Source: Acaudatibacter sp963835495
GTDB lineage: Bacteria > Pseudomonadota > Alphaproteobacteria > Caulobacterales > Caulobacteraceae
NCBI GenBank assembly: GCA_963835495.1
Contig: CAWIFQ010000003.1
Coordinates: 1,364,001-1,428,000 of the forward strand
Length of the DNA stretch: 64,000 nt
Direction: 5' to 3'
This document shows positions 34,282 to 42,470 of this stretch, one piece after another. Made by a program: the position numbers and the translations under genes. How positions within the stretch are numbered: the stretch's first letter is position 1; each line of letters opens with the position of its first letter. The notes below the pieces were generated by a model, which had not been told where the DNA came from, searched no databases, and saw nothing but the letters and a program-made list of their open reading frames with translations.

Positions 34282-34857
34282 ATGACCAAGAAGCCCGAGA
34301 CCGACGAGGAGATGGCCGCCATCCGCGTCAGCGGCACGGTGAGCCCGCACAACGCCCAGATCTACCTCGCGCCGTACGACCCGGCCTGGCCGGCGCAGTA
34401 CGAGGCCGAGGCGGCCAAGATCCGCGCCGCGCTCGGCGATCGGGCGCTGGCGTTAGAGCACGTCGGCTCGACGTCGATCCCCGGCCTCAGCGCCAAGCCG
34501 ATCATCGACATCATCCTGTGCGTGGCCAACTCATCCGACGAAGACGCCTACGTCCCCGCCCTCACCGCCCAGGGCTACCGGCTGCACCTGCGCGAACCCG
34601 AGTGGGAGCAGCATCGGGTGATGAAGGGCGACGATCCGATGGTGAACCTTCACGTCTTCACCGTCGGCTCGCGGGAACTGACGCGGATGGTCGGCTTCCG
34701 CGACCGCTGCCGCAGCCATCCCGACGAGCTGAAGCTCTACCAGGAGACCAAGCAGGCGCTCGCCGGCCAGGTCTGGCGCCACGTCCAGCACTACGCGAAC
34801 GCCAAAGGCGAGGTGGTCGAGGCGATCATCGCTAGGGCGTTGGCTGACCAGGCTTGA
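34282..34857 (+). CDS. GrpB/UPF0157 nucleotidyltransferase-fold protein
   Basis: 191 residues from ATG 34282; an in-frame start 11 codons earlier is less likely. The GrpB pattern is present: YDPAWPAQYEAEAAKIRAAL, LEHVGSTSIPGLSAKPIIDI (GSTSIPGLxAKPIID signature), HRVMKGDDPMVNLHVFTVG and FRDRCRSHPDE. The fold resembles minimal nucleotidyltransferases; some members are fused to CoaE, but the reaction is unproven. It overlaps the DMT gene tail to tail by 26 bp. The promoter probably shares the MarR-operator region. Confidence 0.9.
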   Translation: MTKKPETDEEMAAIRVSGTVSPHNAQIYLAPYDPAWPAQYEAEAAKIRAALGDRALALEHVGSTSIPGLSAKPIIDIILCVANSSDEDAYVPALTAQGYRLHLREPEWEQHRVMKGDDPMVNLHVFTVGSRELTRMVGFRDRCRSHPDELKLYQETKQALAGQVWRHVQHYANAKGEVVEAIIARALADQA

Positions 34858-35758
34858 CCGCACGCGCCGGCGCCTGTTGCGCCACGACGACGCCCAGCAG
34901 GGCCAGCGCGCCGCCGGCGGCCTGCAGCGGCGTCAGCACTTCGCTGAAGATCAGGTAGGCCAGCAAACCGGCGACGACGGGCTGCACCAGCACGGTGACC
35001 GAGGCGGTCGACGCCGGCAGGCGGCCGAGCGCCCACGCGATCGAGCCCTGGCCGAACACATGCGCCAGCCCCAGCCCGACCACGGCGCTCCAGCCGAGGA
35101 TCGTCGCCGGCAGCACCTGCTCGCGCATCGCCAGCGCCGTGAGCAGTAACGGCGGCGCGCCGACGAGGCAGGACCACAGCATCACGCTGAGCGTCGAGCG
35201 CGCCAGCCGCGCGGCGCGGACCGACATGAAATAGAGGCCGTACCAGACCGCGGTCGAGACCGAGAGCGCATCGCCGATGTGCGGCAGCGCCCCGGGATCG
35301 GCCGCGGCGGGCGCCGACTCGGCCATCAACACCGCCCCGCCGACCGCCGCGACCAGCCCGACCAGGAAGATCGGCCTGGGCCGCTCCTTGAAGAACACCC
35401 AGCTCGCCAGCGTCACCAGCACGGGCGTGAGGTTCGGCAGCACCGTGGCGTTGGCGACGGAGGTGTAGCGGATGCCGTAATGCCAGCAGGCGAGATCGAG
35501 GGCGAAGAAGATTCCCGCCAGCCAGATCGCCGGCGACGGCCGGCCGATGGCGGCGTCCGTCCGGCCGGCCGCCATCAGCGCCAGCAGCGGCGTCGCGAAG
35601 GCCAGACGCCAGAACCCCGCCGCCGCCGGTCCGCAGGCGGCCAGACGCACGAGGATCGGCGTCGTGCCGATCACCAGCGCGCCGAACACCAGCGCCGCCA
35701 GCGCCAGGCGGCTGTCGTCCTGGCGAAAGCTGAGACGGCGAAGCGCTAGGGTGTTCAT
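34832..35758 (-). CDS. DMT-superfamily (EamA) transporter
   Basis: 308 residues, ten predicted membrane helices in two EamA repeats. Typical pieces are IGTTPILVRLAACGPAAAGFW and YGIRYTSVANATVLPNLTPV in the first half. The second half has GLGLAHVFGQGSIAWALGRL and PASTASVTVLVQPVVAGLLA followed by LIFSEVLTPLQAAGGALAL. Such proteins export amino acids or other metabolites; the substrate is unknown. It sits downstream of the porin terminators on the same strand, and its 3' end overlaps the GrpB-like gene. Confidence 0.92.
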   Translation of the reverse strand: MNTLALRRLSFRQDDSRLALAALVFGALVIGTTPILVRLAACGPAAAGFWRLAFATPLLALMAAGRTDAAIGRPSPAIWLAGIFFALDLACWHYGIRYTSVANATVLPNLTPVLVTLASWVFFKERPRPIFLVGLVAAVGGAVLMAESAPAAADPGALPHIGDALSVSTAVWYGLYFMSVRAARLARSTLSVMLWSCLVGAPPLLLTALAMREQVLPATILGWSAVVGLGLAHVFGQGSIAWALGRLPASTASVTVLVQPVVAGLLAYLIFSEVLTPLQAAGGALALLGVVVAQQAPARAVKPGQPTP

Positions 35759-35794
35759 GCCCCCTTCAAGCCGCCGACGCGCGCGCCGTCACGC

Positions 35795-35831
35795 AAAAAC
35801 CGCCCGGCCGAGGTTCTGCCCGGCCAGGCGG
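35795..35831 (-). terminator. Intrinsic terminator downstream of the porin gene
   Basis: On the minus strand CCGCCTGGCC pairs with GGCCGGGCGG (one mismatch) and is followed by TTTTTG. It is the best stem-plus-T-tract in the window, located between the porin end (35922) and the DMT start (35758). Confidence 0.7.
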
Positions 35832-35883
35832 CAAGTTGGACGGGCCCTTCCAGGGGGGCGGCCCGTCTTGGGAGGTCAGGGCG

Positions 35884-35913
35884 GCGGACGGTTGGGCCGG
35901 GCCAACCGTCCGC
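35884..35913 (-). terminator. Strong stem-loop right after the porin gene
   Basis: GCGGACGGTTGG at 35884-35895 pairs perfectly with CCAACCGTCCGC at 35902-35913 (12 bp, 6-nt loop). It lies 9 bases past the porin stop and lacks a T tract. It could stabilise the mRNA 3' end ahead of the T-tract terminator. A third hairpin (GACGGGCC/GGCCCGTC) lies between them. Confidence 0.6.
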
Positions 35914-35921
35914 GCGCACCG

Positions 35922-37715
35922 CTACTGGAACGGATAGTAGCGGAAGCTGCTCATAAGAATGTTTTCTTCCGTGTGCGGGGCCGGCACCGAGCCGAAGGCC
36001 GCCGCAGTCGAGCTCGGGAAGCCCGCGCGCTCGATGTAGCTGTACTGCAGGCCCCACTGGAAGCGGCCGAACGTCCCCGAGTAGGGCTTGTGCCAGAAGC
36101 CGATGGTGCCTTCGTCTGTGTAGCGGGTCTGGCCGTTGCAACCCGGCACCCCTGTGATCGCCGAGCCTGAACCGGCCGCGGGAACGGCGGTCGTCTCGAT
36201 CATGCAACCCGTGTTGTTGGTGAAGAACGGGTTGCCGAACCCGCCGTGGGTGAAGGCGCCGCCGGGCGTCGCCTGCATGTCGAACGACGTGCGATCCTCC
36301 CATTCGCCGCCGGCGTAGACGTAGATGTCGAGTTGCGGCGTGGCATGCCAGGTGGCGCCGCCCATGATGGCCCGCTCGGCGATCGGGTGCATGTTGCCGT
36401 CGGGGCTGAAGGCGATGTCCGGCAGGCCGGAGGTGACGTAGCGGCCGATGCCGTCGCCGTAGGCGAGCGACACCTGCGCATCCAGCACCTTGGGCATGAC
36501 CTGGTACTCGACGCTGCCGCCGACGCCCCAGCCCTCGGTGCTGCGGTTGGCCGGCGTGCCCGTGGTGGCCGCCGTGCCGCCGACGTTGACCCGCTCATAG
36601 AAGTTGCGCGCCATGCCGAAGGCTTCGGCGTGGAACTTGTGGCCACCGGGCGTCTCGTCGACCGCGAACTTGCCGATCACGTCCGGCACGTCGTTCAGCG
36701 AGAAACTAGTGTCGTTGAAGAACAGCGAGCCCCCGGTGCCGTTGCCAGCCAGCGAGGTGTTGATCACGGTGATCCCCGGCAGGAACACGTTGGAACCGCC
36801 GGCGAAGGTGGTCTGCGGGTTTTCCAGCGAGATCGCCGCCCAGAATTCCTTGTGCCAGTCATAGGCGAGACGGATCTGCGGCTGGCGGGTGAACACGAAA
36901 CCGGTGACGTACTGCGCGTCGATCGAAGCGGGCGGGGCCTCGGTCCGGGGCATGATGCCGGTCGCGTTCATCGTCGCCAGCGACCAGTTCTGGCCCAGCA
37001 GCACGTGCCAGGTGTTGCCGTCGTCCATCTTCCAGTCGACGGTGCCGTAAAGGTTGCGGATACGCGGGTTGTAGCTGTTGGTCTGGTTCGAGTTGCCGGT
37101 CTGGGCGTTGCCCAGGAAGTCGAACTCGCCCCAGCCTTCGATGTGGATGTGATCGTTGATATCGGCTTGCGCCAGGCCCGAGACCCGGCTCTGGCGCGCC
37201 GTGAAGCGGGTTTCGCTGGCGTGCGACTGCGGGATATCCGGATAGGGAAGCGCGCTGAAGTTCGTGGCGATGTCCGAAGTCATGTTCCGGTCGCGCGTCA
37301 CCGTTTCCAACGCCGTGAACCCACCGAGCGTGAACTTGATGCCCTTGATGTAGAGGGCGTCGGTCTTGGGCTTCGTCTTGGCCACTTCGGCGTCGACCTG
37401 CCCGGGAATGGTCTGGATCTGCGCCTGCACCTGCTGCTCGGCGCGTTCGGCGCGGGCGTTGGCTTCCGTGAGCTGGCCCTGCAGGGCCGTGACCTGATCG
37501 GCGGTCTGGGCGCGGGCGGCGCTTTCCTGGTCCTTCCAGGACTCGAGGGACTGCACCTCGGCCTTGAGGGATTCGAGTTCGCCCTTGACGCCATCGCTCG
37601 CGGGTGCGGCGGCATGGTGGTGGTGCTTGGTCTTGGCGTCGGCCGCGGGCGCGACAGCCAGGGCGAGCAACGCGCCAAGCGCGGCCCCGCCGAAAAGCGA
37701 GGTTCTTATCATCAT
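35922..37715 (-). CDS. Coiled-coil outer-membrane porin linked to phosphate genes
   Basis: About 597 residues from ATG 37715 (a second ATG follows directly). Signal peptide: TSLFGGAALGALLALAVAPA. After cleavage come a His/Lys stretch and a coiled coil (about 45-110, KGELESLKAEVQSLESWKDQ onward). A beta-barrel follows, with alternating strands such as FTLGGFTALETVTRDRN, HIHIEGWGEFDFLGNAQTG and SYIERAGFPSS, ending in an aromatic (RYYPFQ), the BAM signal. This layout resembles DcaP/OprO-like porins with an N-terminal periplasmic coiled coil. It is divergent from pstS with PHO-box half-sites in between, so a phosphate-starvation porin is a reasonable inference. Substrate is unproven. Confidence 0.8.
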   Translation of the reverse strand: MMIRTSLFGGAALGALLALAVAPAADAKTKHHHHAAAPASDGVKGELESLKAEVQSLESWKDQESAARAQTADQVTALQGQLTEANARAERAEQQVQAQIQTIPGQVDAEVAKTKPKTDALYIKGIKFTLGGFTALETVTRDRNMTSDIATNFSALPYPDIPQSHASETRFTARQSRVSGLAQADINDHIHIEGWGEFDFLGNAQTGNSNQTNSYNPRIRNLYGTVDWKMDDGNTWHVLLGQNWSLATMNATGIMPRTEAPPASIDAQYVTGFVFTRQPQIRLAYDWHKEFWAAISLENPQTTFAGGSNVFLPGITVINTSLAGNGTGGSLFFNDTSFSLNDVPDVIGKFAVDETPGGHKFHAEAFGMARNFYERVNVGGTAATTGTPANRSTEGWGVGGSVEYQVMPKVLDAQVSLAYGDGIGRYVTSGLPDIAFSPDGNMHPIAERAIMGGATWHATPQLDIYVYAGGEWEDRTSFDMQATPGGAFTHGGFGNPFFTNNTGCMIETTAVPAAGSGSAITGVPGCNGQTRYTDEGTIGFWHKPYSGTFGRFQWGLQYSYIERAGFPSSTAAAFGSVPAPHTEENILMSSFRYYPFQ

Positions 37716-37804
37716 TTGAGGGGTCCCCCTGCGTACGACCACCGTCCGCTTGCGGCGGTCCGGCAAGTCCGATCGCGGTTGGGATTAGCGCCGCCGTGTA
37801 ACGG

Positions 37805-37837
37805 TGAGCCGACAGTGACGTGACAGTTCCATGACGA
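37805..37837 (-). promoter_or_regulatory. PHO box with three direct half-sites
   Basis: On the minus strand, three 11-base units follow each other: TCGTCATGGAA, CTGTCACGTCA, CTGTCGGCTCA. Each begins with the PhoB half-site (C/T)TGTCA-like core, and the last two match CTGTCAY-N4-CTGTC well. The site is 90 bp before the porin start and 98 bp before pstS, so PhoB could drive both divergent genes. Confidence 0.75.
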
Positions 37838-37934
37838 GGATTCGGCGCCACGGTGTCACAAAACCGATAACCACCGTGGCTAAGGACTGCCGCAGGAGCG
37901 ACGTGGAACGGGGCGCTCCATCCAGGAGAACACC

Positions 37935-38957
37935 ATGTTGAAGAGAATCGCTGCTGGGATCGCCGGCGTCGCGATCGCAGCCGTCGGCGTCGCTGCGTTG
38001 GCCGCCAACATCTCGGGCGCCGGAGCCACCTTCCCGGCGCCCATCTACCAGAAGTGGGCGGAAGCCTATAAGGCTGCAACCGGCAACCAACTGAACTACC
38101 AGGCGATCGGCTCTGGCGGTGGCATCAAGCAGATCGAGGCCAACACCGTCGACTTCGGCGCCTCCGACAAGCCGCTGAAGCCCGAAGATCTGGAAGCCAA
38201 CGGCCTGCAGCAGTTCCCCACCGTCATCGGCGGCGTGGTGCCCGTGGTGAACCTGCCGGGCATCGCGCCCGGCGGCATCAAGATCACCGGCGGCATTCTG
38301 TCCGACATCTATCGCGGCGTGATCCCCTACTGGGACGATCCGCACCTGACCGCGATCAATCCGGGCGTGAAGCTGCCGCACGAGAAGATCACCGTGGTCC
38401 ACCGCTCGGACGGCTCCGGCACCACGTTCATCTACACGACCTACCTCAGCATCATGGGCCCGTCGTGGGCCAAGCAGGTCGGCGCCAGCGATTCGGTGAA
38501 CTGGCCGGTCGGCATCGGCGGCAAGGGCAACGACGGGGTGGCGGCGCTGACGCGGCAGACGGAAGGCGCGATCGGCTATGTCGAGTACGCCTACGCCAAG
38601 CAGAACCACATGACCTACGCCCTGATGCTGAACAAGGCCGGTCACTGGGTCGCGCCAACCGCGGACAACTTCGCCGCGGCGGCCGCAGGCGCCAAATGGA
38701 CGGCCGCGCCTGGCTTCTACCTGCTGCTGGTCAATCAGCCCGGCGCCAACGCCTGGCCGATCAGCGGCGCGACGTTCATCCTGATGCACAAGAAGCAGAC
38801 CAACGCCCAGGCGGCGCATGACGTGCTGGCGTTCTACGACTGGTGCTACAAGAACGGCAATCCAGCCGCGGCCGGCCTCGACTACGTGGCGCTGCCTGAA
38901 CTCGGTGAAGGCGCTGATCCGCAAGTCGTGGAGCACGATCCTCGGACCGAACGGTAA
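37935..38957 (+). CDS. pstS: Phosphate ABC transporter substrate-binding protein PstS (C-terminus frameshifted)
   Basis: Signal peptide MLKRIAAGIAGVAIAAVGVA, then the PstS fold: GAGATFPAPIYQKWAEAY, QAIGSGGGIKQIEANTVDFG, and the phosphate-binding VHRSDGSGTTFIYTTYLS. As written it is 340 residues and ends DPRTER. In the next frame the same DNA reads VKALIRKSWSTILGPNGKPV then YP and a stop at 38971-38973, the expected PstS C-terminus. One extra base at about 38901 explains the shift, so the true end is probably 38973. AGGAGA lies upstream of the ATG. It is the first gene of pstS-pstC-pstA-pstB-phoU-phoB; the protein binds phosphate in the periplasm. Confidence 0.95.
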   Translation: MLKRIAAGIAGVAIAAVGVAALAANISGAGATFPAPIYQKWAEAYKAATGNQLNYQAIGSGGGIKQIEANTVDFGASDKPLKPEDLEANGLQQFPTVIGGVVPVVNLPGIAPGGIKITGGILSDIYRGVIPYWDDPHLTAINPGVKLPHEKITVVHRSDGSGTTFIYTTYLSIMGPSWAKQVGASDSVNWPVGIGGKGNDGVAALTRQTEGAIGYVEYAYAKQNHMTYALMLNKAGHWVAPTADNFAAAAAGAKWTAAPGFYLLLVNQPGANAWPISGATFILMHKKQTNAQAAHDVLAFYDWCYKNGNPAAAGLDYVALPELGEGADPQVVEHDPRTER

Positions 38958-38990
38958 GCCGGTCTATCCCTGAGGCCTGAAATCCCGTCT

Positions 38991-39028
38991 GGCGTCCGTT
39001 CCGCCGGCTCGCGCCGGGAGCGGACGCC
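38991..39028 (+). other. Stem-loop between pstS and pstC
   Basis: GGCGTCCG (38991-38998) pairs with CGGACGCC (39021-39028), and CCGGC/GCCGG forms an inner stem. There is no T tract. Such hairpins after binding-protein genes commonly stabilise the upstream mRNA so that PstS is made in excess over the membrane parts. Confidence 0.6.
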
Positions 39029-39077
39029 TCCGGGTCCTGGACGTCCGCCGCCCTCGACATTCGCCAGCGACAGGCTC

Positions 39078-40064
39078 ATGGCCGAAATTGCAATGACCGA
39101 CGCCACCTTGCAGACTTCAGGCTCGACCAGGGGACGCGCGCGCACCAGCCCCAAGGGCGCCGGTTTCGAGATCTGGTTCGAGTACCTGTGCTTTGCCGCG
39201 GCCACCATGCTGCTGGCGACGCTGGGAGGCATTCTGGTCTCGCTGGTCGTCGGTGGCTGGCCGGCGTTCTCCAAGTTCGGCCTTTCGTTCTTCACCACCT
39301 CGACGTGGGATCCGGTGCAGGCCCAGTTCGGCGTGGCGGCGCTGATGGTCAGCACGGTGCTGGTCGCCGCATTGGCGCTGCTGATGTCGGTGCCGATCGC
39401 GTTCGGCGTGGCGTTCTTCCTGGTCGAGCTCTGCCCCACGTTCCTGCGGCGGCCGATCGGTACGGCGGTCGAGCTGCTGGCGGGCATTCCGTCGATCGTC
39501 TACGGCATGTGGGGCCTCTTCGTCTTCGGACCGGTTTTCGCCAAGCTGGTCGAGCAGCCGCTGATGAACGCCGCGCCTCCCGGCTCGATCTGGGACAAGC
39601 TGACCACCGGCGTGCCCAACGGCACCGGCATTCTGGCGGCCTCGATCATCGTCGCGATGATGGTGCTGCCGTTCATCGCCGCCACCCTGCGCGAGCTGTT
39701 GCTGACGGTGCCGGCCCAGGTGCGCGAAAGCGCCTACGGCCTGGGCGCGACCACCGGCGAGGTGGTGATGAAGGTCACGCTGCCCTATGTCCGGCGCGGC
39801 GCGATCGGGGCGGTGATGCTGGGACTGGGTCGCGCGCTCGGCGAGACCATGGCGGTCACCTTCATCATCGGCAACTCGCACAACTTCCCCAAGAGCCTGT
39901 TCGACGCAGGCTCGACCATCGCCTCGACCATCGCCAACGAGTTCGCCGAAGCGTCGGGCGCCATGCATACCGCCGCTCTGCTCGCGTCGGGCTTCGTCCT
40001 CTTCGTCATCACCTTCGTCGTCCTTGCGATGGCGCGGATGATGCTCGGCCGGCCGCAGGTGTAG
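39078..40064 (+). CDS. pstC: Phosphate ABC transporter permease PstC
   Basis: 328 residues, six to seven membrane helices. Key features are FFTTSTWDPVQAQFGVAALM, the conserved ELLAGIPSIVYGMWGLFVFG, and the EAA-like coupling loop VPAQVRESAYGLGATTGEVV followed by GLGRALGETMAVTFIIGN. These are PstC hallmarks. A cytoplasmic N-terminal extension of about 35 residues precedes the first helix. It pairs with PstA in the inner membrane to form the phosphate channel. A 4-bp gap separates it from pstA. Start at ATG 39078; an ATG four codons on (39093) is possible. Confidence 0.95.
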   Translation: MAEIAMTDATLQTSGSTRGRARTSPKGAGFEIWFEYLCFAAATMLLATLGGILVSLVVGGWPAFSKFGLSFFTTSTWDPVQAQFGVAALMVSTVLVAALALLMSVPIAFGVAFFLVELCPTFLRRPIGTAVELLAGIPSIVYGMWGLFVFGPVFAKLVEQPLMNAAPPGSIWDKLTTGVPNGTGILAASIIVAMMVLPFIAATLRELLLTVPAQVRESAYGLGATTGEVVMKVTLPYVRRGAIGAVMLGLGRALGETMAVTFIIGNSHNFPKSLFDAGSTIASTIANEFAEASGAMHTAALLASGFVLFVITFVVLAMARMMLGRPQV

Positions 40065-40068
40065 GACG

Positions 40069-40851
40069 ATGGCCGCCTCTTCCGCCCGCATCGCCGTGCG
40101 CCGCGCCCAGAACGGCGTGTTCGTCGGCTTCTGCTGCTTCGTCACCGCCATCGCCCTGGTGTTTCTCGCCGCCGTGCTGTGGACGCTGCTCCAGAAGGGC
40201 CTCGCCGGGATGTCGCTCGACATCTTCACCATGGACACGCCGCCCGCCGGGTCGCGCGGCGGTCTTCGCAACGCCATCGTCGGCTCGATCATGCTCTGCA
40301 GCCTGGCGATGGCGATCGCCCTCTTCTTCGGCATCCTCGCCGGCACCTGGCTGGCCGAATACGCTGGCGACAGCCGGTACGGCAGCGCCGTGCGGTTCAT
40401 CAACGACGTGCTGCTCTCGGCCCCGTCGATCCTGGTCGGCCTGTTCGTCTGGTACCTGCTGGTCGCGAACGTCTTCCACCACTTCACCGGCTATCGCCGG
40501 CGTCGGTCGCATTGGCCGCTGATCGCCATTCCAGTGATCACGCGCACGACGGAGGACGTGCTGCGCCTGCAGCCGACCTCCCTGCGTGAGTCCGGCGTCG
40601 CGCTGGGGACCCCGTTCTGGACGGTGATCCGCACCATCCTTTGGCGCGCATCCACCGGCGGCATCCTCACCGGCGCCCTGCTCGCCTTCGCCCGCATCAG
40701 CGGCGAGACCGCGCCATTGCTCTTCACCGCGCTGGGCAACCAGTATCTCAGCAACATGAGCGACCAGGTGGCGAACCTGCCGGTGGTGATGTTCAACGAC
40801 GCCCTGTCCGCCTACGACGACTGCAGCGCCTGGCGTGGGCCGCAGCGCTGA
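40069..40851 (+). CDS. pstA: Phosphate ABC transporter permease PstA (several apparent indels)
   Basis: PstA motifs are present: a QKGLAGMSLDIFTMDTPPAG periplasmic loop, GGLRNAIVGSIMLCSLAMAI, FINDVLLSAPSILVGLFVWY, the coupling loop LRESGVALGTPFWTVIRTIL, and FARISGETAPLLFTALGNQY. As written it stops after 260 residues (RGPQR). The next frame continues QRLAWAAALIVSASVLGVII then ARVLTREQKSA to 40922, the normal last helix; one missing G near 40824 explains this. In addition a hydrophobic segment reads YRRRRSHWPLIAI. Removing single bases at about 40494, 40505 and 40518 restores YAGVVALALIAI. Four indels in a core transporter gene point to sequence error. Confidence 0.93.
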   Translation: MAASSARIAVRRAQNGVFVGFCCFVTAIALVFLAAVLWTLLQKGLAGMSLDIFTMDTPPAGSRGGLRNAIVGSIMLCSLAMAIALFFGILAGTWLAEYAGDSRYGSAVRFINDVLLSAPSILVGLFVWYLLVANVFHHFTGYRRRRSHWPLIAIPVITRTTEDVLRLQPTSLRESGVALGTPFWTVIRTILWRASTGGILTGALLAFARISGETAPLLFTALGNQYLSNMSDQVANLPVVMFNDALSAYDDCSAWRGPQR

Positions 40852-40952
40852 TCGTCTCGGCCTCGGTGCTCGGCGTCATCATCGTCGCGCGCGTCCTCAC
40901 CCGCGAGCAGAAAAGCGCATGAGCAACATCGTCCCATGATCACGGTCGCCCC

Positions 40953-41762
40953 ATGAACACGCTGGCCCCCGACAGCTTCGACGTCTCGGTCGCCCGCATC
41001 GCGGACAAGCCGATCAAGCTCGACGTCCAGGAGCTGGATTTCTTCTACGGCAAGAACCACGCGCTGAAGGGCGTCTCCATGCCCGTCGCCGAGAAGTCGG
41101 TGACCGCCCTGATCGGCCCATCCGGCTGCGGCAAGTCCACCCTGCTGCGGGCGATGAACCGGATGTACGCGCTCTATCCCGGCCAGAAGGCGACCGGGAA
41201 GATCATGCTCGACGGCGAGGACATCCTGCGCGCGGGAACCAACCTCTCGATGCTGCGCGCCCGCATCGGCATGGTGTTCCAGAAGCCGACCCCGTTTCCG
41301 ATGTCGATCTACGACAACGTCGCCTTCGGCGTGCGCCTCTACGAGAGCCTCTCCAAGGCCGACATGGACGCGCGGGTCGAGGAATCGCTGCGCCGCGCGG
41401 CGCTGTGGGAAGAGGTGAAGGACAAGCTGGCCTTGTCCGGCCTCGGCCTCTCCGGCGGCCAGCAGCAGCGGCTGTGCGTCGCCCGCGGCATCGCCGTGAA
41501 GCCGGAGATCCTGCTGCTGGACGAGCCCACCTCGGCGCTCGATCCGATCTCCAGCGCCAAGCTGGAAGAGACCGTCACCCAGCTGAAGAGCGACTACACC
41601 ATCGTCATCGTGACCCATAACCTGGGCCAGGCGGCGCGGGTCAGCGACTACACCGGCTTCATGTACCTCGGCGAACTGGTCGAGTTCGGCGAGACCGGCA
41701 GCATGTTCACCAAGCCGGCGACCAAGCGCGCCAGCGACTACATCACCGGCCGGTTCGGTTAA
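40953..41762 (+). CDS. pstB: Phosphate ABC transporter ATP-binding protein PstB
   Basis: 269 residues. Walker A GPSGCGKST lies near residue 55, then the PstB-specific RAMNRMYALYPGQKATGKIM, a Q-loop in GMVFQKPTPFPMSIYDNVAF, the signature LSGGQQQRLC near 166, Walker B ILLLDEPTSALDP near 189, and the H-loop VTHNLGQAARVSD. It supplies ATP hydrolysis for PstSCAB. ATG 40953 follows the corrected pstA end by 30 bp; phoU starts 15 bp after its stop. The gene is intact. Regulation is expected through the PHO box upstream of pstS, as part of the same operon. Confidence 0.98.
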   Translation: MNTLAPDSFDVSVARIADKPIKLDVQELDFFYGKNHALKGVSMPVAEKSVTALIGPSGCGKSTLLRAMNRMYALYPGQKATGKIMLDGEDILRAGTNLSMLRARIGMVFQKPTPFPMSIYDNVAFGVRLYESLSKADMDARVEESLRRAALWEEVKDKLALSGLGLSGGQQQRLCVARGIAVKPEILLLDEPTSALDPISSAKLEETVTQLKSDYTIVIVTHNLGQAARVSDYTGFMYLGELVEFGETGSMFTKPATKRASDYITGRFG

Positions 41763-41777
41763 GGGAGGCGGGGCGAC

Positions 41778-42470
41778 ATGGTCGATCATACGCTGAGAGC
41801 CTACGACGAGGAGCTCGAAGGCCTGACCGCCGAGCTCTCCCGCATGGGGGGCCTGGCCGAGGTGGAAGTCGGCGACGCCGTGCGCGCCATCGTCCGGCGC
41901 GACGTGGCGCTGGCGCAGGCGGTGATCGGCCACGACGCCCGGCTCGACGAGATCGAGGCCGAGATCGAGCGGCGGGCCATCCGCATGATCGCCCTGCGCC
42001 AGCCGGTCGCCGACGACCTGCGCCGGACCGTCGCGGCGCTGAAGATCAGCAGCAACCTCGAACGCTGCGGCGACCTGGCCAAGAACATCGCCAAGCGCGC
42101 GCTGGTGATCGCCGAATCCGATCCCATCACCCCCCTCACCCGCTCGATCGAGCGGATGGGCGAACTGGTTTCGGCCCGGCTGAAGGACGTGCTCGACGCC
42201 TTCGCCGCCCGCGACATCGACCGCGCCCGCACCGTCTGGCAGCGCGACAACGAGGTCGACGAGCACTACGACAGCATCTTCCGCGAACTGCTGACCTACA
42301 TGATGGCCGATCCGCGCACGATCACGTCGTGCGCCCACCTGCTGTTCGTGGCCAAGAACCTGGAGCGCATCGGCGACCACGCCACCAACATCGCCGAGAT
42401 CATCCTCTACGAGGTGACTGGCGAGCAGATCACCGACCAGAGGCCAAAGCTCGACTCGCTGGAGCGCTAG
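41778..42470 (+). CDS. phoU: Phosphate signalling protein PhoU
   Basis: 230 residues made of two PhoU three-helix bundles. Conserved acidic metal-site motifs are visible: HDARLDEIEAEIERRAIRMI and LKISSNLERCGDLAKNIAKR in the first half, then DNEVDEHYDSIFRELLTYMM and LLFVAKNLERIGDHATNIAE in the second. PhoU links PstSCAB transport state to the PhoR kinase and dampens the Pho response. It lies between pstB and phoB, with phoB starting directly after its TAG. A GGGAGG ribosome-binding site precedes the ATG. Confidence 0.97.
   Translation: MVDHTLRAYDEELEGLTAELSRMGGLAEVEVGDAVRAIVRRDVALAQAVIGHDARLDEIEAEIERRAIRMIALRQPVADDLRRTVAALKISSNLERCGDLAKNIAKRALVIAESDPITPLTRSIERMGELVSARLKDVLDAFAARDIDRARTVWQRDNEVDEHYDSIFRELLTYMMADPRTITSCAHLLFVAKNLERIGDHATNIAEIILYEVTGEQITDQRPKLDSLER

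Noticed and set aside
36246..37823. Open frame of over 500 codons opposite the porin
   Set aside because: Shadow of the porin gene; Gly/Arg/Val-rich, no domain pattern, and the minus-strand frame has a signal peptide and barrel strands.
39117..40487. Long minus-strand frame across pstC/pstA
   Set aside because: Antisense shadow of pstC with no motifs; dense in His/Arg/Asp as expected from reversed GC-rich codons.
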